Assembly: GCF_002551005.1 (NCBI RefSeq)
Contig: NZ_NVOY01000003.1
Span: 115,040-179,039, forward strand
Direction: 5' to 3'
Length of the DNA: 64,000 nucleotides
Source of the DNA: Bacillus pseudomycoides
GTDB taxonomy: Bacteria; Bacillota; Bacilli; Bacillales; Bacillaceae_G
Position numbers and translations under genes: made by a program. The notes beneath the pieces are model-generated. The model made no database searches and had not been told where the DNA came from. It saw only the letters and a program-made list of their open reading frames with translations. This document shows, one piece after another, positions 1 to 10,579 of this stretch; the first letter of the stretch is position 1; every line of letters starts with the position of its first letter.

Positions 1-1036
1 CGATGCGCTCTTCAGCAAGACGATCCGCTGCTACATATGTTGGCACACCATCACGTTTTGAAATTGCGATTACTTTTTCAATTGTGTCATAAATTGCTTC
101 TACACGTTTTAATGCACGCTCTCTATTGTATCCGTATAACTCGTCCGCTACGTTAATTACGCCGCCCGCATTAATAACATAGTCTGGTGCATATACGATA
201 CCCATTTCATCAACGATATCACCGTGACGATCTTCTTTTAATTGGTTATTTGCAGAACCAGCAATTACTTTTGCTTTTAATTGTGGAATTGTTTCGTCGT
301 TTACTGTTGCTCCTAGTGCACATGGTGCGTAAATGTCACATTCTACACCGTAAATTTCATTTGGCTCAACAGCAGTTGCACCAAACTCTTCTACAGCACG
401 TTGTACAGCTTCTTTATTAATATCTGTAACGATTAATTTTGCACCTTCTGCATGTAGGTGTTTGCATAGGTGATAAGCTACATTCCCTACACCTTGAACA
501 GCAATTACTTTACCTTCTAAGCTATCTGTACCGAACGCTTCTTTTGCAGCTGCTTTCATACCAACGTATACGCCGTAAGCAGTTACTGGAGATGGGTTAC
601 CAGAAGAACCGAATGAAGGTGAAATACCTGTTACGAAATCTGTTTCTTCATGAATAATATCCATATCATCTACAGTTGTACCAACATCTTCAGCTGTGAT
701 GTAACGACCATTTAATCCTTGAATGTAACGTCCTAATGCACGGAACATTGCTTCGCTCTTATCTTTGCGTGGATCGCCAATAATAACTGTTTTTGCACCG
801 CCTAAGTTTAAACCAGCTGCTGCGTTTTTATATGTCATACCTTTTGCAAGGCGTAGAGCATCTTCAATTGCAGCTTCTTCAGAATCGTATGTCCACATTC
901 TTGTTCCGCCAAGAGCTGGTCCAAGAGTTGTGTCATGAATTGCAATAATTGCTTTTAATCCTGATTCTTTATCTTGACAGAACACCACTTGCTCGTAATC
1001 GTAAGTTTCTAAGTATTTGAAGATTTCTAATGTCAT
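1..1036 (-). CDS. bcd: Leucine dehydrogenase (3' end outside window)
   Basis: NAD-dependent oxidative deamination of leucine, valine and isoleucine to 2-oxo acids, the entry to branched-chain fatty acid precursors. I translated the minus strand from ATG at 1036; 345 residues are visible and the family is about 366, so only the C-terminal end is missing. The Glu/Leu/Phe/Val dehydrogenase hallmarks are present: the glycine-rich GGTRMW region, the catalytic lysine in [12 protein letters not shown], and the Rossmann motif GVGNVA. The start is preceded by a strong GGGGG-type ribosome site. It lies downstream of ptb in the expected bkd operon. Confidence 0.95.
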   Translation of the reverse strand, partial: MTLEIFKYLETYDYEQVVFCQDKESGLKAIIAIHDTTLGPALGGTRMWTYDSEEAAIEDALRLAKGMTYKNAAAGLNLGGAKTVIIGDPRKDKSEAMFRALGRYIQGLNGRYITAEDVGTTVDDMDIIHEETDFVTGISPSFGSSGNPSPVTAYGVYVGMKAAAKEAFGTDSLEGKVIAVQGVGNVAYHLCKHLHAEGAKLIVTDINKEAVQRAVEEFGATAVEPNEIYGVECDIYAPCALGATVNDETIPQLKAKVIAGSANNQLKEDRHGDIVDEMGIVYAPDYVINAGGVINVADELYGYNRERALKRVEAIYDTIEKVIAISKRDGVPTYVAADRLAEERI

Positions 1037-1140
1037 TGTAATTTCCCCCTTGATATGTTTACCATTTTCAATTTTAGCCCGTTATATCGGGTTCATTTCC
1101 TTAATCATTAATGAAAATAAAACATGTATTGCAAGAAAGT

Positions 1141-2040
1141 TTATTTAGAAGCAGTCGCAACTGCCAATGCTAATGAATACACTTTTGTTTCTGCTGAATC
1201 TGCACGAGATGTTAACACAATCGGTGCTTTTGCTCCAGCGATAATCGCTCCCACTTTTGCATCTGCAAAATATACAAGCGATTTATATAATACATTTCCA
1301 GCTTCAATTGTTGGGACGAGTAAAATATCTGCTTTACCAGCTACATCGCTTTGAATTCCTTTATGCTCTGCTGCAATTTGTGAAACAGCAATATCTAAAG
1401 CAAGTGGTCCGTCAATGATACAATTTTTAATTTGTCCTCGACGATTCATTTGCGTTAACATCGCTGCATCAATCGTTGCTTGCATTGCAGGATTTACAAC
1501 TTCTACAGCAGCAATCGGAGCTACTTTCGGCACTTCTACTCCTATTGCCCGGGCAACTTCAACTGCATTTTGCGCAATCGCCGCTTTTTGCTGTACATCT
1601 GGAGTGATATTCATCGCTGCATCCGTTACGATGATGAAGCGATCGTAATTCGGTACTTCAAAAGCTGCAACGTGTGATAACACACCGCCTTTACGAAGAC
1701 CCCACTCTTTATTTAATACTGCTTTCAAAATATTAGCTGTTGGAATATTCCCCTTCATAAGTACATCCGCTTCTCCGCCGCTTACAGCTTTTACTGCTAA
1801 TTCAGCAGCTTCTGCGCTAGATGTAGTAGAGATTACTTCAATATGTTCTGAAGGCGCTAATCCATGATCTTGTAACATACTTATAATTGTTTCTTGATTT
1901 CCATATAGACGAAATTGAGCTAACTGTAATTGCACAGCCTTTGTAACGGCTTCAATTACTTCATGATCTTCAGCTACTGCAACAGAAACTGTTTTTTTCG
2001 GTTGCTTTACTGCTTGATCAATTAAAGTTTGTAACTTCAT
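1141..2040 (-). CDS. ptb: Phosphate butyryltransferase
   Basis: Interconverts branched acyl-CoA or butyryl-CoA and acyl phosphate; with butyrate kinase it lets branched acids enter or leave the CoA pool. The 299-residue protein has full family length and fits the phosphate acetyl/butyryltransferase fold, with GEADVLMKGNIPT and VTDAAMNITPD as recognisable conserved stretches. It is the first gene of the bkd operon: the sigma-54 promoter lies about 50 bp upstream, and bcd follows after a 104-bp gap. Function is assigned by family and by synteny with B. subtilis yqiS. Confidence 0.95.
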   Translation of the reverse strand: MKLQTLIDQAVKQPKKTVSVAVAEDHEVIEAVTKAVQLQLAQFRLYGNQETIISMLQDHGLAPSEHIEVISTTSSAEAAELAVKAVSGGEADVLMKGNIPTANILKAVLNKEWGLRKGGVLSHVAAFEVPNYDRFIIVTDAAMNITPDVQQKAAIAQNAVEVARAIGVEVPKVAPIAAVEVVNPAMQATIDAAMLTQMNRRGQIKNCIIDGPLALDIAVSQIAAEHKGIQSDVAGKADILLVPTIEAGNVLYKSLVYFADAKVGAIIAGAKAPIVLTSRADSAETKVYSLALAVATASK

Positions 2041-2086
2041 ATTTTGTAATCAACCCTTCCTCGTCGTCCCTCGCTTATATATTAAA

Positions 2087-2102
2087 GCAAATATCGTGCC
2101 AA
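2087..2102 (-). promoter_or_regulatory. Sigma-54 (-24/-12) promoter of the bkd operon
   Basis: The minus strand reads TTGGCACGATATTTGC, an exact match to the TGGCAC-N5-TTGC consensus with the GG and GC elements correctly spaced. Transcription would start near 2075, leaving a leader of about 35 nt before ptb. The neighbouring bkdR encodes the matching enhancer-binding activator. Confidence 0.9.
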
Positions 2103-2204
2103 CTTTTTAATTCCGTTTAAATATTTTTGAAAACGCCTTCAAAACGTAGAAAAATCAACATTTTGTAACTACACAAAAAATTCTGTCTAATTTTGCCGTA
2201 TCGC

Positions 2205-2234
2205 GCACACCACGCAAATTATTGCGCGGTGTGC
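2205..2234 (-). terminator. Hairpin just after bkdR
   Basis: An inverted repeat (GCACACC-A-CGCAA / TTGCG-C-GGTGTGC) with a 4-nt ATTA loop and one mismatch begins 3 bp beyond the bkdR stop codon. There is no T-run after it on the minus strand, so it may be a weak terminator, or part of the activator-binding region upstream of the sigma-54 promoter. Confidence 0.45.
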
Positions 2235-2237
2235 AAT

Positions 2238-4310
2238 TTATTGCATGCTATTTTTTGCACACTCATACTTTTCTAACTTATAATACAAATTCCGAACCGA
2301 AATTCCTAGCGCTTGTGCTGTTTTTGTTTTGTTCCCATTAAATCTAGACAAATACTCATGAATAATATTCCCCTCAAATTCAGCCACTAAATCCTCAAGG
2401 GGTCTTTCTTCTAATTCAGGAAGTAAATTACTCCCTATAAGTTCATGTTGGTCCTCATGATGTAACGGCGGTAAATGATGAACATCAATATACATCTCGT
2501 TATAATTCATAAAAATAATTGCTCGTCCTAAAATGTTTTCAAGCTCACGTACATTTCCCGGCCAATCATATGATTGTAAATACTGCACCGCTGATTCCGT
2601 TAGCCCCTCAACATTACGTCCATAATCTTGATTAATCTTTTGAATTAATCGCTCAGCAATTTCACTAATATCTTCTTTACGCTGACCAAGTGATGGAATA
2701 TGAATCGGAATTTTATTTAACCGATAATATAAATCTTCCCGAAAATCACCATTTAAAATTGCCTTTTCTAAATTTACATGTGTTGCAGCAATAACTCGAA
2801 CATTCATTGGAATTGGCTTCGTACCTCCAACTCTCACGATTTCCTTTTCTTGCAATACACGAAGTAACTTCGCTTGTGTATTCGCAGACAATTCTCCAAT
2901 TTCATCTAAGAAAATACTCCCATTGTTCGCTTCTTCAAAAAAACCACGTTTTCCCCCGCGGCGTGCTCCAGAAAACGCACCTTCTTCATAACCAAACAGT
3001 TCACTCTCTAGTAACGATTCAGAAATTGCTGCACAGTTTACACGAACAAACTTATTGTACTTCCGATTGCTCCCATTATGAATGGCGTGCGCAAACAATT
3101 CCTTTCCAGTTCCTGACTCCCCCCGAAGCAGTACCGTCGCTGGCGTATTCGCCCCTAGTTTCGCTTGCTCAATCGCTGCCACAATTCCTTCTGACGTTCC
3201 AACAATATCGTCAAATGAATACTTTGCTTCTAACGTACGAATAATTTGTCTTGCCCGATTTAATTCATCTGTTAATTTTTGAATCTCGGATACATCGCGA
3301 ATTACCCCGACACTTCCCTTTAAAATCCCATCAACAATAACCGGTGCTACATTTACAATAACATCTCTCTTTTTTTGCCCAATTTTCATATGAATACCAC
3401 GTACTGCCCGGCGCGTCCGCAGCACCTTCATATGCATACTTTCTCCTTCTACAATATCTGTTGTCGCTGGCTTACCAATAATATCTTCTTCTGAAAGACC
3501 TGTTAATTTTGTATAAGCTGGGTTTATGACAAGTCCTCTCCCTTGTTCATCAACAACAGAAATTGCTTCTTCAGAAGAATGAATAATCGCTTCTAGCAAT
3601 GTTTGAATTTCTTTTAAATCCGTTACTTCTTCGGCCAAATTTACAATTTCAGTAATATCTTTAAAAACTGCAAACGCACCTTGTACCTCTCCAATTTCAT
3701 TTAAAATCGGAATACGCGTTGAAATAATTTTTTTCCCATTATCTAATGTTAATTCTTGATTAATCTCAATTTGTTTCGTACGAATAATCCGAAGCAACTT
3801 ACTTGTTGGAATCACTTCTAAAATATATTTATTAACAACTTCTTCTCTTTTATATCCCGTCATCCGTTCCGCACTTTTATTGAACAATAATACATGCCCA
3901 TCTTGATCAACAACAATCATACCATCGTGCGTCGAATTTAAAATAAGATCCCGCTGCTGCGTTTGATCTCTTAATTTCCCAATCAACATTTCTTTTTCAT
4001 GCGCAAGCTTTACAACGATATTTGCAACATTCCCTGGGACAAGCAGTACATCTTCTTTCTTCTTCACTAAAACCTTTTCGTACACACTATAATCATCTGT
4101 CATATCAAAGATGACATCAATATCCTCACGTATAAACGCTTCCCAGTTACTCCCGGTAGAAATATAAAGGCTCTTTGCAAGTTGAACCCCCTTTGCCTTC
4201 TCATCAATATCAACAATTGCAACTACTTCAAATATATTCGATTTTTGCAGCAGACCTAGAATCGCACTACCTCCAGCACCCGCTCCAATAATTAACGCTT
4301 TTTGTTTCAT
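2238..4310 (-). CDS. bkdR: Sigma-54-dependent transcriptional activator BkdR
   Basis: Enhancer-binding protein predicted to activate the ptb-bcd-bkd operon. Domains in order: an N-terminal Rossmann-like segment (GAGAGG, about 1-115), two PAS domains (about 118-225 and 240-345), an AAA+ domain with Walker A GESGTGKE and a sigma-54 contact loop GAFSGA (the usual form is GAFTGA), Walker B FLDEIGE, and a C-terminal Fis-type helix-turn-helix ending NLYYKLEKY. Length 690, as in B. subtilis YqiR. A GGGAGGA ribosome site precedes the ATG. The consensus -24/-12 promoter sits just downstream, before ptb. Confidence 0.93.
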   Translation of the reverse strand: MKQKALIIGAGAGGSAILGLLQKSNIFEVVAIVDIDEKAKGVQLAKSLYISTGSNWEAFIREDIDVIFDMTDDYSVYEKVLVKKKEDVLLVPGNVANIVVKLAHEKEMLIGKLRDQTQQRDLILNSTHDGMIVVDQDGHVLLFNKSAERMTGYKREEVVNKYILEVIPTSKLLRIIRTKQIEINQELTLDNGKKIISTRIPILNEIGEVQGAFAVFKDITEIVNLAEEVTDLKEIQTLLEAIIHSSEEAISVVDEQGRGLVINPAYTKLTGLSEEDIIGKPATTDIVEGESMHMKVLRTRRAVRGIHMKIGQKKRDVIVNVAPVIVDGILKGSVGVIRDVSEIQKLTDELNRARQIIRTLEAKYSFDDIVGTSEGIVAAIEQAKLGANTPATVLLRGESGTGKELFAHAIHNGSNRKYNKFVRVNCAAISESLLESELFGYEEGAFSGARRGGKRGFFEEANNGSIFLDEIGELSANTQAKLLRVLQEKEIVRVGGTKPIPMNVRVIAATHVNLEKAILNGDFREDLYYRLNKIPIHIPSLGQRKEDISEIAERLIQKINQDYGRNVEGLTESAVQYLQSYDWPGNVRELENILGRAIIFMNYNEMYIDVHHLPPLHHEDQHELIGSNLLPELEERPLEDLVAEFEGNIIHEYLSRFNGNKTKTAQALGISVRNLYYKLEKYECAKNSMQ

Positions 4311-4448
4311 ATGCTACCAATCCTCCCGCAGCATCTCTGCAAAATTTTTCACACCTCTATCTTACTTCTTCCAAAACCTCTTGACAAACGAACATGAATT
4401 GTAACATCATTTTGTATATACTAAATTGTCTGAAAAGAGGTCTTCCTT

Positions 4449-4682
4449 ATGCAACGTTATCTCGCTCTCCTATTAGCAGTTATCCCTATTCTACTAGCTG
4501 TAGTAGGCATTAAACTGATGAGAGATACTGTCTTTGGTATTCTTTTCTCTCCAATCCCTGTATTATGGTTACAATTTTTAATTGGAGTACTCTGTTTTGC
4601 AATTGGTTTTTATATCTTTGGTGGCTTTATTTTATATCGCGACCGAAAACGAAATAAAGTACAAGCTCGATTCCGAAAGTAA
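4449..4682 (+). CDS. yqzF: DUF2627 small membrane protein (YqzF-like)
   Basis: A 77-residue protein with two hydrophobic segments (about 4-27 and 39-62) and a basic C-terminus (RDRKRNKVQARFRK). It is encoded divergently from bkdR, in the same neighbourhood as B. subtilis yqzF. An AGAGGT ribosome site precedes the ATG. No biochemical function is known. The family call rests on length, membrane pattern and synteny. Confidence 0.75.
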   Translation: MQRYLALLLAVIPILLAVVGIKLMRDTVFGILFSPIPVLWLQFLIGVLCFAIGFYIFGGFILYRDRKRNKVQARFRK

Positions 4683-4684
4683 AT

Positions 4685-4774
4685 CGAAATTTCCATCAGT
4701 GGGATCCACCACTTCTCTCCTTATCTTCTCTTTCAATCCCAGGAAAGGGACTTACCGCAAATGGCGGGATAAAA
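4685..4774 (-). repeat. Degenerate bcr1-like repeat
   Basis: On the minus strand this begins TTTATCCCGCCATT and ends near CCCACTGATGGAAATTTC, matching the two ends of the intact bcr1 copy at 43566-43721, with a diverged and shortened middle. It lies between yqzF and the glycerophosphodiesterase. Confidence 0.6.
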
Positions 4775-4807
4775 AAATGAGTCCCTTCATAAGAAAGGAC
4801 TCATTTT
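4771..4807 (-). terminator. Terminator of the glycerophosphodiesterase gene
   Basis: AAAATGAGTCC pairs with GGACTCATTTT across a 12-nt loop and is followed on the minus strand by a run of seven T. The stem overlaps the stop codon at 4801. Confidence 0.85.
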
Positions 4808-5529
4808 GCATCTTGCAAGATCATTTTCACCCGCTCTGGATAGTCTGTAATAATAGCTGTCACATTCATCTTTAAAAACTTCCTTATTGCTTCCTCATCA
4901 TTAATCGTATACGGACGCACCGCGACACCATTTTCCATCGTTAATTCTACAATTCCATCCGAAATATACCGGTAGTTTGGATGAATCGCACTCGCTCCCA
5001 TCTTTTTCGCATAAGCCCACGGGCTATGCAATCCTTCCTTATATAAAATCGCCGTCTCAATGTCAGGAGCCATCATATGACACTTTTTCATACTATAATG
5101 ATTAAAAGAAGATAGAATCGTTCGCTCCTCCATACTATATTTTCGAATAAGAGTAATTACCTCTTCTTCTAAACCAGGGTACGCTATCTTATTATTCTTA
5201 AATTCAATATTAAGAAAAAGGTTGTTTGTTTTCAGCCACTCTAACACTTCTTCCAACAAAGGAATGGGCTGCACACCGACTTTATCATAAAATGTATAAC
5301 TCGCATCTAACACACGTAAATCTGCATATAAAAAATTTCGAACAGCACCTTTTCCATTCGTCGTTCGATTTACAGTTTCATCATGAATGACAACAATTTT
5401 GTTATCTTTTGTGAACTGCACATCTAATTCAATCCCATCAGCCCCAAATTTCTCCGCCGCGCGAAAAGAAACCATCGTATTTTCCGGATACGTCCCCGCA
5501 GCTCCGCGGTGCCCAAAAATAAGCATCAT
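4801..5529 (-). CDS. Glycerophosphodiester phosphodiesterase
   Basis: Hydrolyses glycerophosphodiesters to glycerol-3-phosphate and an alcohol. At 242 residues it is full length for the cytoplasmic family. GHRGAAGTYPENT carries the catalytic histidine, GIELDVQ supplies the metal-binding Glu and Asp, and VIHDETVNRTT supplies the second histidine. There is no signal peptide. Comparable to B. subtilis YqiK, which also lies between bkdR and spo0A. A GAGGTGAGAAG ribosome site precedes tandem ATGs. Confidence 0.9.
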   Translation of the reverse strand: MMLIFGHRGAAGTYPENTMVSFRAAEKFGADGIELDVQFTKDNKIVVIHDETVNRTTNGKGAVRNFLYADLRVLDASYTFYDKVGVQPIPLLEEVLEWLKTNNLFLNIEFKNNKIAYPGLEEEVITLIRKYSMEERTILSSFNHYSMKKCHMMAPDIETAILYKEGLHSPWAYAKKMGASAIHPNYRYISDGIVELTMENGVAVRPYTINDEEAIRKFLKMNVTAIITDYPERVKMILQDAK

Positions 5530-5706
5530 CTTCTCACCTCGAATTTCATTTCACTTTAAAAGTTAGTAAAAATCATTGTAGGTTGTAAATCAAACTATGT
5601 ATTTTTCAACTGGCATTTACATAATCTCATGAGCCATTACTATCGTTGTCCCTACACTGATGCTTATTTTACTTTATGTTATACTATACAAAAAGGAGGT
5701 ACTTTT

Positions 5707-5853
5707 ATGAAACCATTACAACTTTCACCAGAGACAGCTATTAAGTTATCTAAAGCTCTCGGTGTGCCACTTGAACAGCTTATGCATATGCCTCAGCATA
5801 TTTTAATCCAAAAACTTGTTGAATTAGAAAAACAAAATCAAGAGAAAGAATAA
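5707..5853 (+). CDS. YycC-like small protein
   Basis: A 48-residue protein. The ATG at 5707 is chosen because a near-perfect AAGGAGGT site lies 6 nt upstream; the longer reading from 5629 has none. The sequence MKPLQLSPETAIKLSKALG followed by MHMPQHIL resembles the YycC-like family of Bacillus. It is soluble, helical and of unknown function. A short terminator follows directly. Confidence 0.7.
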   Translation: MKPLQLSPETAIKLSKALGVPLEQLMHMPQHILIQKLVELEKQNQEKE

Positions 5854-5856
5854 ACA

Positions 5857-5879
5857 GTCCTGTTGTGTACAGGGCTTTT
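5857..5879 (+). terminator. Terminator after the YycC-like gene
   Basis: Seven-bp stem GTCCTGT / ACAGGGC (one G-T pair) with loop TGTGT, followed by TTTTC. Confidence 0.65.
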
Positions 5880-5904
5880 CTTATAGCACTCCAATTTGCT
5901 AAAA

Positions 5905-5964
5905 CAAAAAAATGAACATTCCTTTCATGACAGTTATCTAAAACTCCCAAAAAGAATGTTCATT
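5905..5964 (-). terminator. Terminator of spo0A
   Basis: AATGAACATTC and GAATGTTCATT form a perfect 11-bp stem with a 32-nt loop, followed on the minus strand by TTTTTTTG, 40 bp past the spo0A stop. Confidence 0.75.
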
Positions 5965-6000
5965 AGTTTGTATATCAATCATTTATTCCTACTGTTATTT

Positions 6001-6795
6001 TTAGCTCGCCTTATGTTCAAGTCTCAACTTATCTGCAACCATCGCGATGAATTCGGAATTCGTCGGCTTTGCTTTTGACATGGATACCGTATAGCCGAAT
6101 AAAGAGGAAATGGATTCGATATTCCCACGGCTCCACGCAACTTCAATCGCATGACGAATTGCACGTTCCACACGGCTTGCTGTTGTATTATATTTCTTTG
6201 CAATGTCTGGATATAGTACTTTTGTAATTGATCCAAGCAGTTCAATGTCATTATAGACCATAGAAATTGCTTCGCGCAAATACATATACCCTTTAATATG
6301 AGCTGGCACACCGATTTCATGAATGATACTCGTAATGCTTGCATCTAAATTTTTCGGTTTTCCATCAGACATTGTTACTGAACGAAAAGCTGGTAGCGGT
6401 CGTTTAATGATAGCGCTTGATTTTCCGCTAACTTGACGAATATGACTCGTTAAATTTTCCATATCAAATGGTTTTAAGATAAAATATGACGCCCCAAAAT
6501 CAACAGCTTTTTTCGTCACATCCTCTTGTCCAAATGCTGTTAACATAATAACATTCGGCTGTTTAAAACGATCCATTTGACGCATTTTTTCTAGTACTGC
6601 GAGACCATCTAAATGTGACATAATAATATCGAGAACAAGTACATCGGGTTGTCTCTCTTTTAATAAATTTAAGCACTCTTGACCATTATACGCTACACCA
6701 ATCACTTCCATATCATCCTGAGCAGCAACATAACTTTCTAACATAGATACAAGTTCTTTATTATCATCCACGAGACACACTTTAATTTTCTCCAC
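6001..6795 (-). CDS. spo0A: Sporulation master response regulator Spo0A
   Basis: Phosphorelay end-point that binds 0A boxes and starts sporulation. The receiver domain (about 1-120) contains the acidic pair VDDN, the phosphorylated aspartate in VLVLDIIM near residue 56, the conserved threonine in MLTAFG, and the lysine of LKPFD. After a linker, the C-terminal effector domain (about 150-264) includes the DNA-recognition region [16 protein letters not shown]. Length 264. It starts with GTG, as in B. subtilis, behind GGGAGGAAAA. spoIVB lies upstream in the same orientation, the classic order. Confidence 0.98.
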   Translation of the reverse strand: MEKIKVCLVDDNKELVSMLESYVAAQDDMEVIGVAYNGQECLNLLKERQPDVLVLDIIMSHLDGLAVLEKMRQMDRFKQPNVIMLTAFGQEDVTKKAVDFGASYFILKPFDMENLTSHIRQVSGKSSAIIKRPLPAFRSVTMSDGKPKNLDASITSIIHEIGVPAHIKGYMYLREAISMVYNDIELLGSITKVLYPDIAKKYNTTASRVERAIRHAIEVAWSRGNIESISSLFGYTVSMSKAKPTNSEFIAMVADKLRLEHKAS

Positions 6796-6860
6796 AGCTT
6801 TTCCTCCCTACTAATGGTTTCTCCCGGCATAAAGTATTTCCTTCTAGACTACATGAATTG

Positions 6861-6868
6861 TTCGACAA
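6861..6868 (-). promoter_or_regulatory. Candidate 0A box upstream of spo0A
   Basis: The minus strand reads TTGTCGAA, the core of the TTTGTCRAA Spo0A-binding consensus, about 70 bp before the spo0A start. B. subtilis has autoregulatory 0A boxes in the same interval. Position and motif support it; binding is inferred. Confidence 0.6.
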
Positions 6869-7116
6869 TTATGTGAAAATCCCCTTTAAAACTTTCTTAA
6901 ATTCCGAAAAAATCACAAAAAAACATTTTTATCGTCCATTTCTTAGTGTTCTTTTACATATTCCATCATATGATTACAGCTGAATCTGCATGCTCTACTT
7001 TTATTTTACAACAAAAAACACCCGTTGCGAAACTTTTGTAACATTTCAACGGCTTTACAAGAAAAATTTTTATCAATAAAGAGATTTTTCTTCTCTCTTC
7101 CACAATTAAAAGTAAC

Positions 7117-7148
7117 AAAAAAAACAAGCTGAATTCAAGTTCAGCTTG
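7117..7148 (-). terminator. Terminator of spoIVB
   Basis: Perfect 9-bp stem CAAGCTGAA / TTCAGCTTG with loop TTCAAG, followed on the minus strand by a long T-run. It overlaps the spoIVB stop codon. Confidence 0.88.
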
Positions 7149-8442
7149 CTTTTTTCTGATCTGTATAAATATTAATCCCTGCTTCATGTAGCATCCACTC
7201 AATATGAACACCGTATCCAGATGTTGGATCATTGACGAATACATGCGTTACAGCCCCAACTAATCTTCCATCTTGTACAATAGGACTACCACTCATGCCT
7301 TGTACGATTCCACCTGTTTTTTCTAACAAGCGTTTATCTGTAATCTTTACAACCATTCCTTTTGTTGCAGGGAATTTTTGCGGAACTGTACTCACAATTT
7401 CTATATCGAACGCTTCCACTTTGTCTTGATCAATAACTGTCAAAATTTTCGCAGGCCCTTCTTTTACTTGATGAGAAAGGGCAATCGGAAGCGATTCATC
7501 CATAATCCCATTTTTCATTTCTGTATTTAACTTACCAAAAATACCAAAGGGACTATTCGTTGTAATATTACCAATAACCTCATGATCTGGTGAAAATCTT
7601 GCTAATTTTTCACCAGGATCTCCATTGCTACCACGTTCAATAGATGTTACTGTCGAACGAACAATTTGTCCATCTTCAACTTGAATTGGTTTTTTTGTAT
7701 CATTGTCAGAAATTACATGACCAAGCGCGCCGTATTTCATTGATTCTGGATGAATAAATGTCATTGTTCCAATACCCGCAGCTGAGTCACGAATGTATAA
7801 TCCAATTCGATACGACTGTTCTCCACCATCTTTTTGCGGAGTTAATTTTGTTCGAATATATTTTCCATCTCTCAGCAAAACAAGATTAAGCGATTCTCCC
7901 GTTTTCCCGCTGTTATGAATAAATGGTGCAATATCACTCATTCGTTCAATTGTCTTACCATTTATTTCAGTAATCATATCCCCTACTTGTACACCTGCAA
8001 GCTCACCTGGAGATACTTTTCCTTTTTCTGTTTGAATTAAATGATGTCCTACAACAAGTACCCCTTTTGCATTCAATTTCACACCAATTGATTGCCCGCC
8101 TGGAATTACTTTAAAATCTTTCAGCACTTTCACATTTACTTTTTTCACAGGTAATCCTGCAAGCTCATAAACCATATCAGCTTCTCCACTTTGATGCGCA
8201 TTTACTGAAATGTTTTTTTCACTAACACGCCCAGAAGCAATCGTAAATATCGTTTCATCAGTTGATTTTGTTTGAAATACAGGCAAAGAAGATACTTTTG
8301 AATCTTGATTTTGAAATATAACAAGTTGCTTTGGAAATGAAATAAACTCACGAAGAGGTTTATAACACCCGATAAAGACAAGTGAAACAAGGAGACAGAT
8401 CCCTATGATTTTTCGAAATTGCTCTAATTTCAATCTTTTCAC
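7141..8442 (-). CDS. spoIVB: SpoIVB signalling serine peptidase
   Basis: Forespore-secreted PDZ/serine peptidase that triggers pro-sigma-K processing by cleaving SpoIVFA. It has one N-terminal membrane segment ([15 protein letters not shown]), a PDZ domain (around [18 protein letters not shown]) and an SA-family peptidase domain with the catalytic histidine in [10 protein letters not shown] and serine in [12 protein letters not shown] chose the GTG at 8442 (433 residues): AGGAG lies 8 nt before it, whereas the ATG 30 bp further out has no ribosome site. Located between spo0A and recN as in other Bacillus. Confidence 0.95.
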   Translation of the reverse strand: MKRLKLEQFRKIIGICLLVSLVFIGCYKPLREFISFPKQLVIFQNQDSKVSSLPVFQTKSTDETIFTIASGRVSEKNISVNAHQSGEADMVYELAGLPVKKVNVKVLKDFKVIPGGQSIGVKLNAKGVLVVGHHLIQTEKGKVSPGELAGVQVGDMITEINGKTIERMSDIAPFIHNSGKTGESLNLVLLRDGKYIRTKLTPQKDGGEQSYRIGLYIRDSAAGIGTMTFIHPESMKYGALGHVISDNDTKKPIQVEDGQIVRSTVTSIERGSNGDPGEKLARFSPDHEVIGNITTNSPFGIFGKLNTEMKNGIMDESLPIALSHQVKEGPAKILTVIDQDKVEAFDIEIVSTVPQKFPATKGMVVKITDKRLLEKTGGIVQGMSGSPIVQDGRLVGAVTHVFVNDPTSGYGVHIEWMLHEAGINIYTDQKKAS

Positions 8443-8547
8443 TCTCCTCGCTCCTAACCCACATTCAGCCAAGCGGCTTCATTATTTAATGTCTCCTTGC
8501 TATCATCTCTTTATAACCGGAAGAATTAAGAAATCATCGCTGTTAAC

Positions 8548-8574
8548 AAAAAAGCTACCCATTATTGGATAGCT
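8548..8574 (-). terminator. Terminator of recN
   Basis: AGCTATCC / GGGTAGCT stem (one wobble) with a 6-nt loop, followed on the minus strand by TTTTTTG. It overlaps the recN stop. Confidence 0.8.
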
Positions 8575-10301
8575 TCTGCTGCTTGTTTAAAACGATGCGC
8601 CTGTGAGAGCAACTCTCTTGCATGCTCCGTCGTTAAGTCAGTAATTTCCACACCAGAAATCATACGAGCAATTTCTGTTACTTTTTCATTTTGACTGAGT
8701 ACAGTAACGGATGTAACTGTGCGTTCATTCGCAATTTGTTTACGAATAAATAAATGAGCATCTGCCATGGATGCAACTTGTGGTAAATGCGTAATACATA
8801 ACACTTGTGAATTGACAGAAACGCGATAAATTTTTTCCGCAATCGCCTGCGCAACACGCCCACTTACCCCAGTGTCTACCTCATCGAAAATAACAGAGGC
8901 AACTCCTTGATGTTTAGAGAAAATACTCTTTAACGCTAAAATAATACGGGATAATTCCCCTCCCGAAGCTACTTTAGAAAGCGGCTTTAACGGTTCTCCT
9001 GGATTCGTGGAAATATAAAATTCTACATTGTCATACCCAACTTGCGTCATTTTGACAGGAGCTCCCTCAACAAGAGGATCGTCAATTGTTCCTTCTTTTT
9101 TCTTTATCATGACTTCGAATTTTGTTTTTTCCATATATAGCTCTTTTAATTCTTGATGAATAGCCGTTGTTAATCGATTCGCAAGATTATGGCGCATATC
9201 ACTTAGTAACGTCGCCTCTTTCACTATAAGCTGTTCGATTTCTTTTAGTTTCTTTTTCGTCGTTTCAATGTGTACATCTTTATTTTCAATCGTAAATATC
9301 TCTTTTTCAATTTCATCCGCATACGCTAAAATCTCTTCTACAGTATTTCCATATTTACGCTTTAACATACGAATTTCATTTAAACGTGTTTCAATTTCAT
9401 CTAAACGATTTGGATCATATTCCATCATATCTAACTTTTCGCGGAGCTGATAAGCTACTTCTTCTAATAAATAATAACTATTTGCAATCGCATCGTAGTT
9501 CTCTTGATATGCAGTATCCAAGTCCGTAATGCTCTCCATTTGATTCATTGCATTTCGAACATGATCTAAACCAGAACGTTCTTCCGTTAAAGAACGATAC
9601 GAATCACCCAATGCCTTATAAATCTTTTCGAAGTTCGAAATCTTCAATCGTTCTTCTAATAAATTTTGCTCTTCATCTATTTTCAAGTCCGCATTTCGAA
9701 TCTCTTCATGTTGAAATTGAATTAAATCTAGACGATGTGCCATTTGTTGCTCATTCTCTGTTAAAGAACGCAATTGTTTTTTTAATTGCTCATATTCCCT
9801 ATACACATTTTGATACTTTTCTAACTGAACTAAAATATGATCTCCCTCAAAATGATCAAGCATAAATAAATGACGGTCTTCATTCATCAAATCTTGCGTT
9901 TCATGCTGTCCATGAATATCAACAAGCGTTCTTCCAATTTCCTTTAACGTGCTTAATGTTACAAGCTTTCCATTGACGCGGCATACACTTTTTCCATTCA
10001 CAGAGATATCCCGTTTTAAAATAATCATGCCATCTTCAATTTCAATATCAAGTTCTTCAGCTTTCATAGCACAAGGATGCTGTTCATCTTCAATATAAAA
10101 TAAACCTTCAATTTCAGCTTTATCTGTCCCATAACGTACAAATTCCGCTGAGCCGCGTCCCCCAACAAGAAGACTAATCGCATCAATAATGATGGATTTT
10201 CCTGCGCCCGTTTCACCACTTAAAACCGTGAGCCCTTTTTGAAAAGAAATGTTTAATGATTCTATAATAGCAAAGTTTCTAATCGATAATTCCGATAACA
10301 A
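8562..10301 (-). CDS. recN: DNA repair protein RecN
   Basis: SMC-like ATPase recruited to double-strand breaks. Walker A GETGAGKS lies near residue 30, long coiled-coil arms fill about 150-370, and a signature motif (SGGELSR) and Walker B VIFDEVDTGVSG lie in the C-terminal half. I start it at TTG 10301, giving MLSELSIRNFAII and 579 residues like B. subtilis RecN: GAGGTGA is 8 nt upstream, while the GTG at 10313 overlaps that ribosome site. Confidence 0.95.
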   Translation of the reverse strand: MLSELSIRNFAIIESLNISFQKGLTVLSGETGAGKSIIIDAISLLVGGRGSAEFVRYGTDKAEIEGLFYIEDEQHPCAMKAEELDIEIEDGMIILKRDISVNGKSVCRVNGKLVTLSTLKEIGRTLVDIHGQHETQDLMNEDRHLFMLDHFEGDHILVQLEKYQNVYREYEQLKKQLRSLTENEQQMAHRLDLIQFQHEEIRNADLKIDEEQNLLEERLKISNFEKIYKALGDSYRSLTEERSGLDHVRNAMNQMESITDLDTAYQENYDAIANSYYLLEEVAYQLREKLDMMEYDPNRLDEIETRLNEIRMLKRKYGNTVEEILAYADEIEKEIFTIENKDVHIETTKKKLKEIEQLIVKEATLLSDMRHNLANRLTTAIHQELKELYMEKTKFEVMIKKKEGTIDDPLVEGAPVKMTQVGYDNVEFYISTNPGEPLKPLSKVASGGELSRIILALKSIFSKHQGVASVIFDEVDTGVSGRVAQAIAEKIYRVSVNSQVLCITHLPQVASMADAHLFIRKQIANERTVTSVTVLSQNEKVTEIARMISGVEITDLTTEHARELLSQAHRFKQAAEAIQ

Positions 10302-10579
10302 TGCCCCATTCACCTCGTTATTTCATTCACACTCCGCACGGGAGGCTTAAACTATTCACACATACATTCTTCCGTTACTTCTTTTTGATGAAGAATATGC
10401 TATGTAACCTGCTTCATTGTACCAAACATTTGTTTTCACGGTCAATGTAACAATAATGATATTCCTATCTAGAAATTTACATTTTTACATGCTATTCTGA
10501 GATTTTTATGTCTCTATAACAAAAATATCTTGTCTACTTTTTACTCTTTTGAGTAATAAAGCAAACAAGATTCTTTTTG

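Noticed and set aside
10541-10579. Terminator for argR
   Set aside because: Only short stems (TTACTC / GAGTAA) without a T-run; too weak to claim.
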